9,253 nucleotides of DNA, taken from positions 1 through 9,253 of the forward strand of contig JAUWJC010000129.1 of assembly GCA_030607895.1 (NCBI GenBank), written 5' to 3'. The notes beneath the pieces were generated by a model. The model was not told the DNA's origin, did not search any database, and was given only the letters and a program-made list of their open reading frames with translations. Position numbers and translations under genes: made by a program. This DNA comes from Pirellulales bacterium (GTDB lineage: Bacteria; Planctomycetota; Planctomycetia; Pirellulales; Thermoguttaceae). How positions within the stretch are numbered: the first letter of the stretch is position 1; each line of letters opens with the position of its first letter. Below, piece after piece: positions 1 through 5,031 of this stretch.

Positions 1-555
1 CACACTCGGGCCGAAAAAGAATATGCATGTGGCCACGGAAAAGAAGCGGGCGAACCGGCCTACAATCGAGGCGACGATCAACACATCGAGCGAAACGAAC
101 TCGCTGAAAATACCGGCCGAAATCGTGAATACCTTGTAGGGAATGGGCGTGAAGCCGGCGCAGACGATGGCCAGGAAAGCATTGTCGCCGTACAGGCCGC
201 CGACGTATTCGATATTCTCGGGCGAGCAGCCGGGCACGTATTGCTCGAAGAAGCCACCCAGGCTGGTCCATAGCGCGTAGCCGATAAACCACCCCAACAA
301 CGCGCCCAACACCGAGGCAACTCCACTGACCGCCGCGTAGTAGAACGAACGGCGCGGCTTGGAAATCGACAGGGCGATCTGGAGCACGTCGGGTGGTATC
401 GGAAAGAACGAGCTTTCGGCAAACGAGAGCCCAAACAGGGCTGGAGTGCCGTAGGGCGTGTCGGCCCAGTGCAAAACCCAAAGATAGAGCCTTTTGAGCA
501 TGCCCGGCCGGCCGCCAATTTCGGGTGCGGGAGTAGACACGGATTCTGTTTCCAT
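1..555 (-). CDS. YqaA-type DedA/VTT-domain inner-membrane protein (partial, C-terminus off the left edge)
   Basis: Reading the minus strand from an ATG at 555-553 gives 185 residues open to the window edge. The protein begins with a short polar N-terminus, then RLYLWVLHWADTPYGTPALF, a segment AESSFFPIPPDVLQIAL (residues 46-62), hydrophobic stretches around residues 72-97, 125-150 and 156-183, and the GFTPIPYKVFTISAG segment (134-148). These re-entrant, proline-containing segments are typical of the VTT (SNARE-associated) fold of the DedA superfamily, and the whole resembles YqaA-like proteins of about 190-210 residues, so only some tens of residues should be missing. DedA relatives act in the cytoplasmic membrane, several as lipid flippases or in membrane homeostasis; the substrate here is unknown. 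Met19 (codon 501-499) lines up with the usual family start and may be the true one; neither start has a clear Shine-Dalgarno. It is divergent from ispE. Confidence 0.85.
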   Translation of the reverse strand, partial: METESVSTPAPEIGGRPGMLKRLYLWVLHWADTPYGTPALFGLSFAESSFFPIPPDVLQIALSISKPRRSFYYAAVSGVASVLGALLGWFIGYALWTSLGGFFEQYVPGCSPENIEYVGGLYGDNAFLAIVCAGFTPIPYKVFTISAGIFSEFVSLDVLIVASIVGRFARFFSVATCIFFFGPSV

Positions 556-870
556 GAACGGTCGCCCAGTGGCCCACTGCCGGCAGGTTACGGCCGGGAC
601 ATTCTAATAATAGGCCAGAGACTGCGGAAGGGTAGCTGGGCGACCCACTAACCACTCATGGGGGTGCGGGAAAACCACGTCAGGAATTTTTGCGGGATTA
701 GTACGGGGTCCGGTTGACGCGGCATTTCCATATCTATATAATTTGAGAAACGTCGAATGGCGTGGTGTCTCTTCACCAAGCGGTTCGCCCGTTTCCGGTT
801 TTCTTATAGACCGTTTTTTGTAGCCAGTGTCACCAGGCGGGGGGTACCAGACAAACGAGGCTGAAAACGG
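556..870. other. Divergent intergenic region between the YqaA-like gene and ispE
   Basis: This 315-bp stretch has no credible gene. It contains the ispE promoter described separately and about 120 nt of predicted ispE leader. The leader can form a small hairpin at about 763-778 (TGGTG, six-base loop, CACCA) and has two T-rich runs around 799-820, but I recognise no riboswitch class. On the minus strand a TATTAT (612-607) could be a -10 for the YqaA-like gene, but no -35 is visible at the right distance. A short perfect repeat CAGTGG-C-CCACTG lies near 573-585. Confidence 0.6.
714..742 (+). promoter_or_regulatory. Sigma70-type promoter for ispE-spoVG
   Basis: TTGACG at 714-719 and a perfect TATAAT at 737-742 are separated by exactly 17 bp, which is the optimal spacing for a housekeeping sigma factor. 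Transcription would start near 749, leaving a leader of about 120 nt before the ispE ATG. The downstream genes ispE and spoVG (27 bp apart) and possibly hicBA would be in this transcript. Assigned by sequence only; it is the best promoter match I found in the window. Confidence 0.7.
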
Positions 871-1782
871 ATGTATATCCACCGATCGGCGGTGGGCATC
901 GCTGTTGAAGCTCCGGCGAAACTGAATTTGTTCTTCGAGGTGCTCGCGAAGCGGACCGACGGCTACCACGAGATCGAAACGCTCATGGTGCCGATTGATT
1001 TGTACGATACTTTGTTTTTCTACACGGAGGATTCGAGCGGGCAGGTTGAACTTGACTGCCGTTGGGCTACCAAGTGCCGGGGGCCGGGAGCCTTTGGGCT
1101 TGGTGAATTGCCGCAAGGTGCCGAGAATCTGGTTGTGCGGGCGGTCGAGTTGCTTCGCCGACGATCGGGGATTTGCCAGGGGGCCAGGTTGCGGCTGGTT
1201 AAGCGGATACCTGTCGCAGCCGGCTTGGGTGGAGGTTCCAGCGATGCGGCCGCTGCTTTGGTCGCCGCCAACGAAGCCTGGGGCCTCGGCTACTCGCGTG
1301 CCGAACTGGCATCCTTGGCCGCGGAGATTGGAAGCGACGTACCCGTCTTGCTCGGCCGTGGTTCGGCTATTTGCCGTGGTCGGGGCGAAAAGGTTGAAAC
1401 GCTCGCCAGCGCTGGTAATTTGCATTTCGTTGTGGTTCGCCCTCCGGCCGGGTTATCGACAGCCGCCGTCTATGATGCCGCTCAGGTGGCCCGAGATCCT
1501 CGACCGCTGGCGCCCCTGCGGGATGCCCTGATTCGAGGAGACCTCGCGGCAGCAGGACAGTCGTTGTTTAACCGCCTGGAACCGGCAGCAAGAGAACTCT
1601 CTCCGTGGATTGAACGACTAGAAGCCAGGTTGGCCAGGCAAGATTGCCTGGGCCACCTGATGAGTGGAAGCGGAACCTGTTACTTTGGGCTTTGTCGTCA
1701 TGCACGCCAAGCACGGCGCGTGGCAAGACGTTTGGAAGGAAACGGCGTTGGTATGGCCTTTGCGGTTCGATCCAGTCGTTGA
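871..1782 (+). CDS. ispE: 4-diphosphocytidyl-2-C-methyl-D-erythritol kinase
   Basis: IspE is a cytosolic GHMP-family kinase that phosphorylates the 2-hydroxyl of CDP-methylerythritol with ATP, the fourth step of the MEP route to isopentenyl diphosphate. The 303-residue product has the family marks in order: the N-terminal substrate motif APAKLNLFFEV (residues 14-24, Lys17 matching the conserved active-site lysine), RTDGYHEIETLMVPIDLYDTL nearby, the glycine-rich ATP loop PVAAGLGGGSSDAAAAL (114-130), GSDVPVLL (154-161, Asp156 in the place of the catalytic aspartate), and the C-terminal motif LMSGSGTCYFGL (263-274). Length is ordinary for the family. The ATG at 871 follows a weak GAGG at 857-860; an N-terminus of about 13 residues before the first motif is slightly long but normal. 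It is first in a likely operon with spoVG, under the promoter at 714-742. Function is close to certain from motifs. Confidence 0.96.
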   Translation: MYIHRSAVGIAVEAPAKLNLFFEVLAKRTDGYHEIETLMVPIDLYDTLFFYTEDSSGQVELDCRWATKCRGPGAFGLGELPQGAENLVVRAVELLRRRSGICQGARLRLVKRIPVAAGLGGGSSDAAAALVAANEAWGLGYSRAELASLAAEIGSDVPVLLGRGSAICRGRGEKVETLASAGNLHFVVVRPPAGLSTAAVYDAAQVARDPRPLAPLRDALIRGDLAAAGQSLFNRLEPAARELSPWIERLEARLARQDCLGHLMSGSGTCYFGLCRHARQARRVARRLEGNGVGMAFAVRSSR

Positions 1783-1795
1783 ATCGCACGCATCG

Positions 1796-1803
1796 TAAGG
1801 AGA
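1796..1803 (+). promoter_or_regulatory. Strong ribosome binding site that fixes the spoVG GTG start
   Basis: TAAGGAGA lies in the 27-bp gap after ispE, with 6 nt before the GTG at 1810. The next in-frame residues (EITEVRIKL) match the conserved SpoVG N-terminus, so the non-ATG start is well supported. Confidence 0.8.
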
Positions 1804-1809
1804 ACGGTC

Positions 1810-2391
1810 GTGGAAATCACCGAGGTTCGCATCAAGCTCATGGAAGAGCCGGGTGAGCGATTGAAGGCCTTTTGCTCGATCACGTTCGATGATTCGTTCG
1901 TCGTACGCGATCTAAAGATCATCGAAGGCGCCAGCGGGCCTTTCGTGGCAATGCCCAGTCGCAAACTGACCGCACACTGTCCCTACTGTGGCTGCAAAAA
2001 CCATCTCCGCGGGGCTTTCTGCAACCAGTGCGGCAAGCGCCTCAAGGAAGGGCGCGCTTCAAGAGACGAGGAAGGGCGGGCGAAACTTTACGCCGATATC
2101 GCGCATCCGATAAATTCCGCCTGCCGGGAGATGATCCAGAACCGGGTCATTCAAGCTTTTGACGCCGAGGTAGTCCGGGCGGAACAGCCGGGATACATCT
2201 CCAGCTACGACGACTTCGACCAGGTGGAGCCGATCTCCACCGAGCCGGCGGCCGAAACGTCACCGGCGGTTGAAGCCACAAGAATCCATCCGCCCGAAAA
2301 ACCCCGAGGACCGCAAAAGGTCCCCGCACACCAGACTCAATCGGCCGATCGGCCAAAACGCGGCGACTTCGGAGTGGGTATCTTCGAGTAG
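1810..2391 (+). CDS. spoVG: SpoVG-family nucleic-acid-binding regulator with an inserted zinc ribbon
   Basis: SpoVG proteins are small DNA/RNA-binding regulators, named from Bacillus sporulation but widespread in non-sporulating bacteria. Residues 1-50 follow the family closely (MEITEVRIKL, CSITFDDSFVVRDLKIIEG, PFVAMPS) and residues 97-112 give the conserved IAHPINSACREMIQNR. Between these two halves, where Bacillus SpoVG (from memory) has about 10 residues, this protein has 46, containing CPYC (57-60) and CNQC (71-74) in a zinc-ribbon arrangement, with an additional Cys62. The C-terminal part (about 125-193) is a Pro/Glu-rich, probably disordered tail ending in GDFGVGIFE. The total of 193 residues is about twice the Bacillus length. 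It starts at GTG with a strong Shine-Dalgarno and follows ispE by 27 bp. The target in this lineage is unknown; zinc binding and its effect on nucleic-acid recognition are inference. Confidence 0.93.
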   Translation: MEITEVRIKLMEEPGERLKAFCSITFDDSFVVRDLKIIEGASGPFVAMPSRKLTAHCPYCGCKNHLRGAFCNQCGKRLKEGRASRDEEGRAKLYADIAHPINSACREMIQNRVIQAFDAEVVRAEQPGYISSYDDFDQVEPISTEPAAETSPAVEATRIHPPEKPRGPQKVPAHQTQSADRPKRGDFGVGIFE

Positions 2392-2397
2392 GCTGAT

Positions 2398-2601
2398 ATG
2401 AAACTAAAAGTCCTAATTCATCCTGCCGAAGAAGGCGGTTACTGGGCGGAAGCACCAGCCTTGCCGGGCTGCGTCTCTGAAGGGGATACATTTGAGCAGA
2501 CGCTCGCCAATATCCGTGAGGCAGCAGAAGGTTGGTTGGAAGTGGCTGCCGAACGGACTTCAGGTGAGACCCAAGCTCAAGTTGCGGAAATTGAGTTGTG
2601 A
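2398..2601 (+). CDS. hicB: HicB-family antitoxin
   Basis: The 67-residue product is a minimal HicB: a partly degraded RNase H-like fold with the signature YWAEAPALPGCVSEGDTFEQ (residues 16-35) followed by a helix (TLANIREAAEGWLE). HicB antitoxins bind and block the HicA mRNA interferase. There is no C-terminal ribbon-helix-helix or HTH segment, so by itself it carries no obvious DNA-binding domain for autorepression. Its ATG lies only 6 nt after the spoVG stop codon and has no good Shine-Dalgarno, which suggests translation by re-initiation or coupling from spoVG. It overlaps hicA by 4 nt (GTGA). The antitoxin-first order is one of the two common arrangements of this family. Confidence 0.9.
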   Translation: MKLKVLIHPAEEGGYWAEAPALPGCVSEGDTFEQTLANIREAAEGWLEVAAERTSGETQAQVAEIEL

Positions 2602-2804
2602 AGACAGTCTCCGGGAAGCAGCTCTGCAAAGTACTGGAGGCCAAGGGTTGGAAACTGCGGCGCGTGCGCGGCAGCCACTATATTTTCGGATACTCCGACA
2701 ACCCCACCATCCTGACCGTGCCTGTTCACGGCAATAGAGACTTGAAGAAGGGAACGCTGAGCCAACTGCTCAAAGATGCCGGCCTCACGGAAGATGACTT
2801 GTAA
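2598..2804 (+). CDS. hicA: HicA-family toxin (mRNA interferase)
   Basis: A 68-residue dsRBD-like HicA protein. HicA toxins cleave mRNA in the cytoplasm in a translation-independent way until neutralised by HicB. Visible marks are VSGKQLCKVLEAKGWKLRR (residues 4-22), the catalytic-histidine motif GSHYIF (His27), and the TVPVHGNRDLKKGTLSQLLK segment (40-59), all typical. Full length, no disruption, so probably active. It starts with GTG inside the hicB stop (GTGA overlap), implying translational coupling to the antitoxin. An ATG-initiated start is not available at the conserved N-terminus. Confidence 0.92.
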   Translation: MKTVSGKQLCKVLEAKGWKLRRVRGSHYIFGYSDNPTILTVPVHGNRDLKKGTLSQLLKDAGLTEDDL

Positions 2805-2897
2805 TTGCATGAAAGGTGTTTAGGGTCACCCGGCCCAAAACCGCCACGTACCCATCAGTGATGTGTGGCTCTTTCCTGGTTTCGAGTTTTTATTCTG

Positions 2898-3227
2898 ATG
2901 AAACTTCCCGATGATACACTGATTGCTCATGAGAAACTGTCGCAATATCTGCTGGCACCGAGAAAACGAAATGACAAATCGCAATGGCTCGCTCAGGCAG
3001 GGTACACCCTTGAAAACTGGCGGGTATTGGAAAATGATCTAAGAAGCCAGATTCTGTCGGTTGATGCCTCACCGACTGAAAACACGGAATATGGCCAGAT
3101 GTATGAAATCAGACGAAACCTAATCGGACCCAATGGGAAAACTTTGCCAGTACGTACAATTTGGATCATGGAAAACGCAACGGGCGATACAAAATTCGTA
3201 ACTATGTATCCCTACAAAGGAAGATGA
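2898..3227 (+). CDS. DUF6883-like protein, function unknown
   Basis: A 109-residue soluble protein beginning MKLPDDTLIAHEKLSQYLLA. The pattern of an N-terminal 'LPxxxxxxxxKLxxYLL' segment, a central GYTLENWRVLENDLRSQIL, then YGQMYEIRRNLIGPNGKTLPVRTIWIM and a final VTMYPYKGR is what I associate with DUF6883. That domain is found both alone and, as I recall, at the ends of larger exported proteins; no biochemical role is known to me. The frame is also open from a GTG at 2865 (11 more residues), but family similarity begins at the ATG at 2898, which I prefer; neither has a good Shine-Dalgarno. Its stop is 4 nt before the DUF4926-like gene, so the two are surely co-translated. Visibly lower GC than the core genes. 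Together with the next gene it could be a toxin-antitoxin or toxin-immunity pair, which is inference only. Confidence 0.72.
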   Translation: MKLPDDTLIAHEKLSQYLLAPRKRNDKSQWLAQAGYTLENWRVLENDLRSQILSVDASPTENTEYGQMYEIRRNLIGPNGKTLPVRTIWIMENATGDTKFVTMYPYKGR

Positions 3228-3231
3228 CAAA

Positions 3232-3474
3232 ATGAGCTACAAGCTATTCGAAGAAGTCGTCTTGGCAAAAGACATTCCCGAAAAAAGACTGAAGAAAGGT
3301 GACGTTGCCACTGTTGTCGAGCATCACCCTGTTCCTGATGGAGAAGAGGGTTATTCGTTAGAGATATTTAATGCGCGCGGAGATACAGTGGCGGTGATAA
3401 CCGTACCTCACTCAGCAATTGAACCGTTGACCGAGGATGAGATTTTCAGTATCCGCTCATTGGCGGTAGAATAG
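3232..3474 (+). CDS. DUF4926-like protein, function unknown
   Basis: An 80-residue protein with the DUF4926 pattern: FEEVVLAKDIPEKRLKKGDV (residues 5-24), a glycine-centred turn, YSLEIFNARGDTVAVITVPHSAIEPL (41-66), predicted as a small all-beta, SH3-like barrel. No signal peptide or membrane segment. A Shine-Dalgarno AAAGGAAG (3216-3223) lies in the last codons of the upstream gene, 8 nt before the ATG. The tight 4-bp spacing implies the two proteins are made in a linked ratio. DUF4926 genes often lie beside other tiny genes such as DUF6883; this makes a partner or neutralising role plausible, but I know of no experiment showing it. GC is low here (a sampled 60-base line, 3241-3300, is 40%). 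Confidence 0.78.
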   Translation: MSYKLFEEVVLAKDIPEKRLKKGDVATVVEHHPVPDGEEGYSLEIFNARGDTVAVITVPHSAIEPLTEDEIFSIRSLAVE

Positions 3475-3517
3475 AAGGGTGTTTGATCTTTGAGGTTAGT
3501 AGTACAGGAGTAGGGAA

Positions 3518-3898
3518 ATGGGTCTGGTAAACGCGAAAGTTTCTTTGAGAAATCCAAAAAAACCCGAACTTGTTCCTGTCGAAATCGATGCGATTGCAGA
3601 TACAGGAGCAGTACACCTGTGCATCTCATCGCACATTCAAATCCAACTGGAACTGGAAGAAATCGATAAGAAAGAAGTTACCCTGGCTGATGGCAGCCGG
3701 AAACTGGTGCCCTATGTAGGCCCAATCGAATTGAAGTTCAAGAATCGCGTTGGGTTCGCCGGCGCCTTGGTTATGGGTGACCAGCCTTTGCTGGGAGCCA
3801 TTCCAATGGAAGATATGGATTTGGTTGTGATTCCAAAGACGAGGACATTGGATGTGAACCCGAGCAGTCCGAATATTGCTACTTCGATTGCTAAGTAA
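3518..3898 (+). CDS. Clan AA retropepsin-like aspartic protease
   Basis: A 126-residue single-domain protein. The active-site triad is at residues 28-30 (AIADTGAVHLCIS; Asp28-Thr29-Gly30), followed by the expected beta-strand region (VTLADGSRKLVPYVGPIELKF) and the LLGAIPMEDMDLVVIPKTRTL motif (89-109) that typifies the clan AA AF_0612-like family. Such proteins must dimerise to form a catalytic site with two aspartates, as retroviral proteases do. No signal peptide or membrane anchor, so it would act in the cytoplasm. The ATG follows AGGAG (3506-3510) by 7 nt. It lies 43 bp after the DUF4926-like gene on the same strand, so probably same transcript. Substrate unknown; a link with the neighbouring small proteins is possible but unproven. 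GC is lower than the core genes (line 3541-3600 is 40%). Confidence 0.85.
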   Translation: MGLVNAKVSLRNPKKPELVPVEIDAIADTGAVHLCISSHIQIQLELEEIDKKEVTLADGSRKLVPYVGPIELKFKNRVGFAGALVMGDQPLLGAIPMEDMDLVVIPKTRTLDVNPSSPNIATSIAK

Positions 3899-3986
3899 AA
3901 CCTGTTATGACAGGCAGAACATTCTTGAACGCCGTGGCAAATGGAGCCAACGTGCGGGAAGCACTGGAATAGGTTCAGAAGGCGGA

Positions 3987-4003
3987 GGGCGGGCAAGCCG
4001 CCC
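3987..4003. repeat. Short REP-like hairpin
   Basis: GGGCGG (3987-3992) and CCGCCC (3998-4003) pair perfectly across the five-base loop GCAAG. The sequence shares the core GGCGGGCAAG with the hairpins of the element at 9171-9230, so the two may belong to one interspersed family. There is no T-run after it on either strand, so it is not a canonical terminator, although it sits between convergent genes. Confidence 0.5.
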
Positions 4004-4032
4004 ATGGCACCTCTCGTCCGGCGCGGGTGCAG

Positions 4033-4113
4033 GCCGAAAAAGGGACCAGGTTTAATTTGCCGGAACGGCCCGGAGGGTGCTTCGCACAAATTAAACCTGG
4101 TCCCTTTTTCGGC
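4033..4113. repeat. 27-bp perfect inverted repeat with 27-nt spacer (AGGTTTAATTT-type element)
   Basis: Positions 4033-4059 and 4087-4113 are exact reverse complements (27 of 27). Each arm contains the core GGGACCAGGTTTAATTTG. The spacer can form two small hairpins, GCC-ggaac-GGC (4059-4069) and GTGC-ttc-GCAC (4077-4087). The right arm ends 7 nt beyond the purQ stop codon. The core resembles 'AGGTTTAATTT' sequences I recall as interspersed near REP-associated (Y1) transposases, though no transposase is present here. A strong hairpin between convergent genes may stop or stabilise transcripts from both sides, but the T-run is inside the stem, not after it. The region 3899-4032 holds no gene: its longest plus-strand reading frame from 3907 has 22 codons. 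Confidence 0.85.
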
Positions 4114-4120
4114 TCGTCCC

Positions 4121-4915
4121 TCAAGCAAAATACTCGACCGCGTTGGTGAACACTTTCAGGCCGTCGCCTACTTCGCCGGCTTCGCCACGGGTCCAGCGAG
4201 GGTGATGGGTCGGATCGATGTGTCGCTCGGGATGGGGCATCATACCCAGCACGCGACCCGTTGCGTCGCAAAGCCCGGCCGTGCCGGCCACCGAGCCGTT
4301 AGGATTGTCGGGATAGGGGACCGCGTCCGAGTTGCCGCCGCCGGCGTCCTCCGACAACGGCCGGTAGCGGAGCACGAGTTGTCCGGCCGACTCAAGTCGA
4401 TCGAGCACGTCGGCGTCACGGGCAACGAATTTTCCTTCGGCGTGTGCCACCGGCAGATACATGGCGTCGATGCCACTGAGGAAGACGCACTTCGCCCCTC
4501 GCACTTCCAGCCGCACCCAACGATCTTCGAACTTGCCCGAGTCGTTGACGGTCAGCGTTGCCGGCGGGCCGTTTTGGGCATCCGGTTCGAGCAGGATTCC
4601 CGAGCGGATCAACACCTGGAACCCGTTGCAGATACCCAGGATCAGTTTTCCGGCGGCTTTGAACTGGGCCAGATGCTCGGCCAGGTGATGCTGTATCTGA
4701 TTGGCCAGGATTCTGCCGGCCGCCACGTCGTCGCCGTAGCTGAAGCCACCCGGTATGCACAGTATTTGAGACCGCGAAAACAGATCGGGGTGCTCCAGAA
4801 GCCGGTTAATATGAACCAACTCGGCCTTTGCGCCGGCCTGCTCGAAGGCGAACGCCGTCTCGGCATCGCAGGTGGTGCCGGGTGCCCGGAGAATAAGAAC
4901 GTTTGGTTGTGCCAT
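4121..4915 (-). CDS. purQ: Phosphoribosylformylglycinamidine synthase, glutaminase subunit PurQ
   Basis: PurQ hydrolyses glutamine and passes ammonia to PurL, which turns FGAR into FGAM in purine biosynthesis. The 264-residue product shows a class I glutamine amidotransferase: VLILRAPGTTCDAETA at the N-terminus (residues 6-21), CIPGGFSYGDDVAAGRILA (53-71), the nucleophile elbow LGICNGFQVL (Cys96), and MMPHPERHIDP (His228, Glu230 completing the triad). An upstream TTG at 4933 is in frame and would add six residues, but the ATG at 4915 matches the family start. The Shine-Dalgarno is poor. The gene is last in a tyrA-purL-purQ operon; a perfect 62-bp palindrome ends 24 nt before its start codon, so its expression may depend on that hairpin. 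Confidence 0.95.
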   Translation of the reverse strand: MAQPNVLILRAPGTTCDAETAFAFEQAGAKAELVHINRLLEHPDLFSRSQILCIPGGFSYGDDVAAGRILANQIQHHLAEHLAQFKAAGKLILGICNGFQVLIRSGILLEPDAQNGPPATLTVNDSGKFEDRWVRLEVRGAKCVFLSGIDAMYLPVAHAEGKFVARDADVLDRLESAGQLVLRYRPLSEDAGGGNSDAVPYPDNPNGSVAGTAGLCDATGRVLGMMPHPERHIDPTHHPRWTRGEAGEVGDGLKVFTNAVEYFA

Positions 4916-4938
4916 GTCAGGTATCCGAATCAAGTTAG

Positions 4939-5000
4939 AACGCCCGGTGGTTGAGCGCAGCGAAACCCCGGGGTTTCGCTGCGCTCAACCACCGGGCGTT
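4939..5000. repeat. 62-bp perfect palindrome between purL and purQ
   Basis: Positions 4939-4969 and 4970-5000 are exact reverse complements with no spacer; the centre is CCCCGGGG. The arms contain GGTTTCGCTGCGCTCAACC, a motif I recall from palindromic repeats scattered in many bacterial genomes. In the tyrA-purL-purQ transcript it would fold into a very stable hairpin starting 32 nt after the purL stop and ending 23 nt before the purQ ATG. Without a T-run it is not a standard terminator. Confidence 0.9.
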
Positions 5001-5031
5001 TGTGGACCGAACCACGTGAACTGTTTTCATT

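Noticed and set aside
78..518. Minus-strand open frame of 146 codons near the left edge
   Set aside because: A different minus-strand frame (1-555) reads as a clear YqaA/DedA protein, so this one is a shadow.
604..1425. Open frame of 273 codons on the minus strand across the ispE promoter and ispE
   Set aside because: Antisense to ispE, no family features, and its end overlaps the promoter region.
2865..2867. GTG start for the DUF6883-like gene
   Set aside because: The extra 11 residues are hydrophobic and unlike the family; the ATG at 2898 begins the recognised pattern.
3901..3914. Hairpin CCTGT-tatg-ACAGG just after the protease stop as a terminator
   Set aside because: Only five base pairs and no T-run downstream.
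4033..4113. Canonical intrinsic terminator for purQ or the protease gene
   Set aside because: The stem is strong but is not followed by a T-run on either strand; the T-run belongs to the stem itself.
4931..4933. TTG start for purQ
   Set aside because: It adds six residues absent from the family; the ATG at 4915 fits the conserved N-terminus.
3941..4954. Long open frame of 337 codons on the plus strand
   Set aside because: It is antisense to purQ over most of its length and starts inside intergenic repeats; its translation is unlike any protein I know and Arg/Gly-rich as expected for a shadow in GC-rich DNA.
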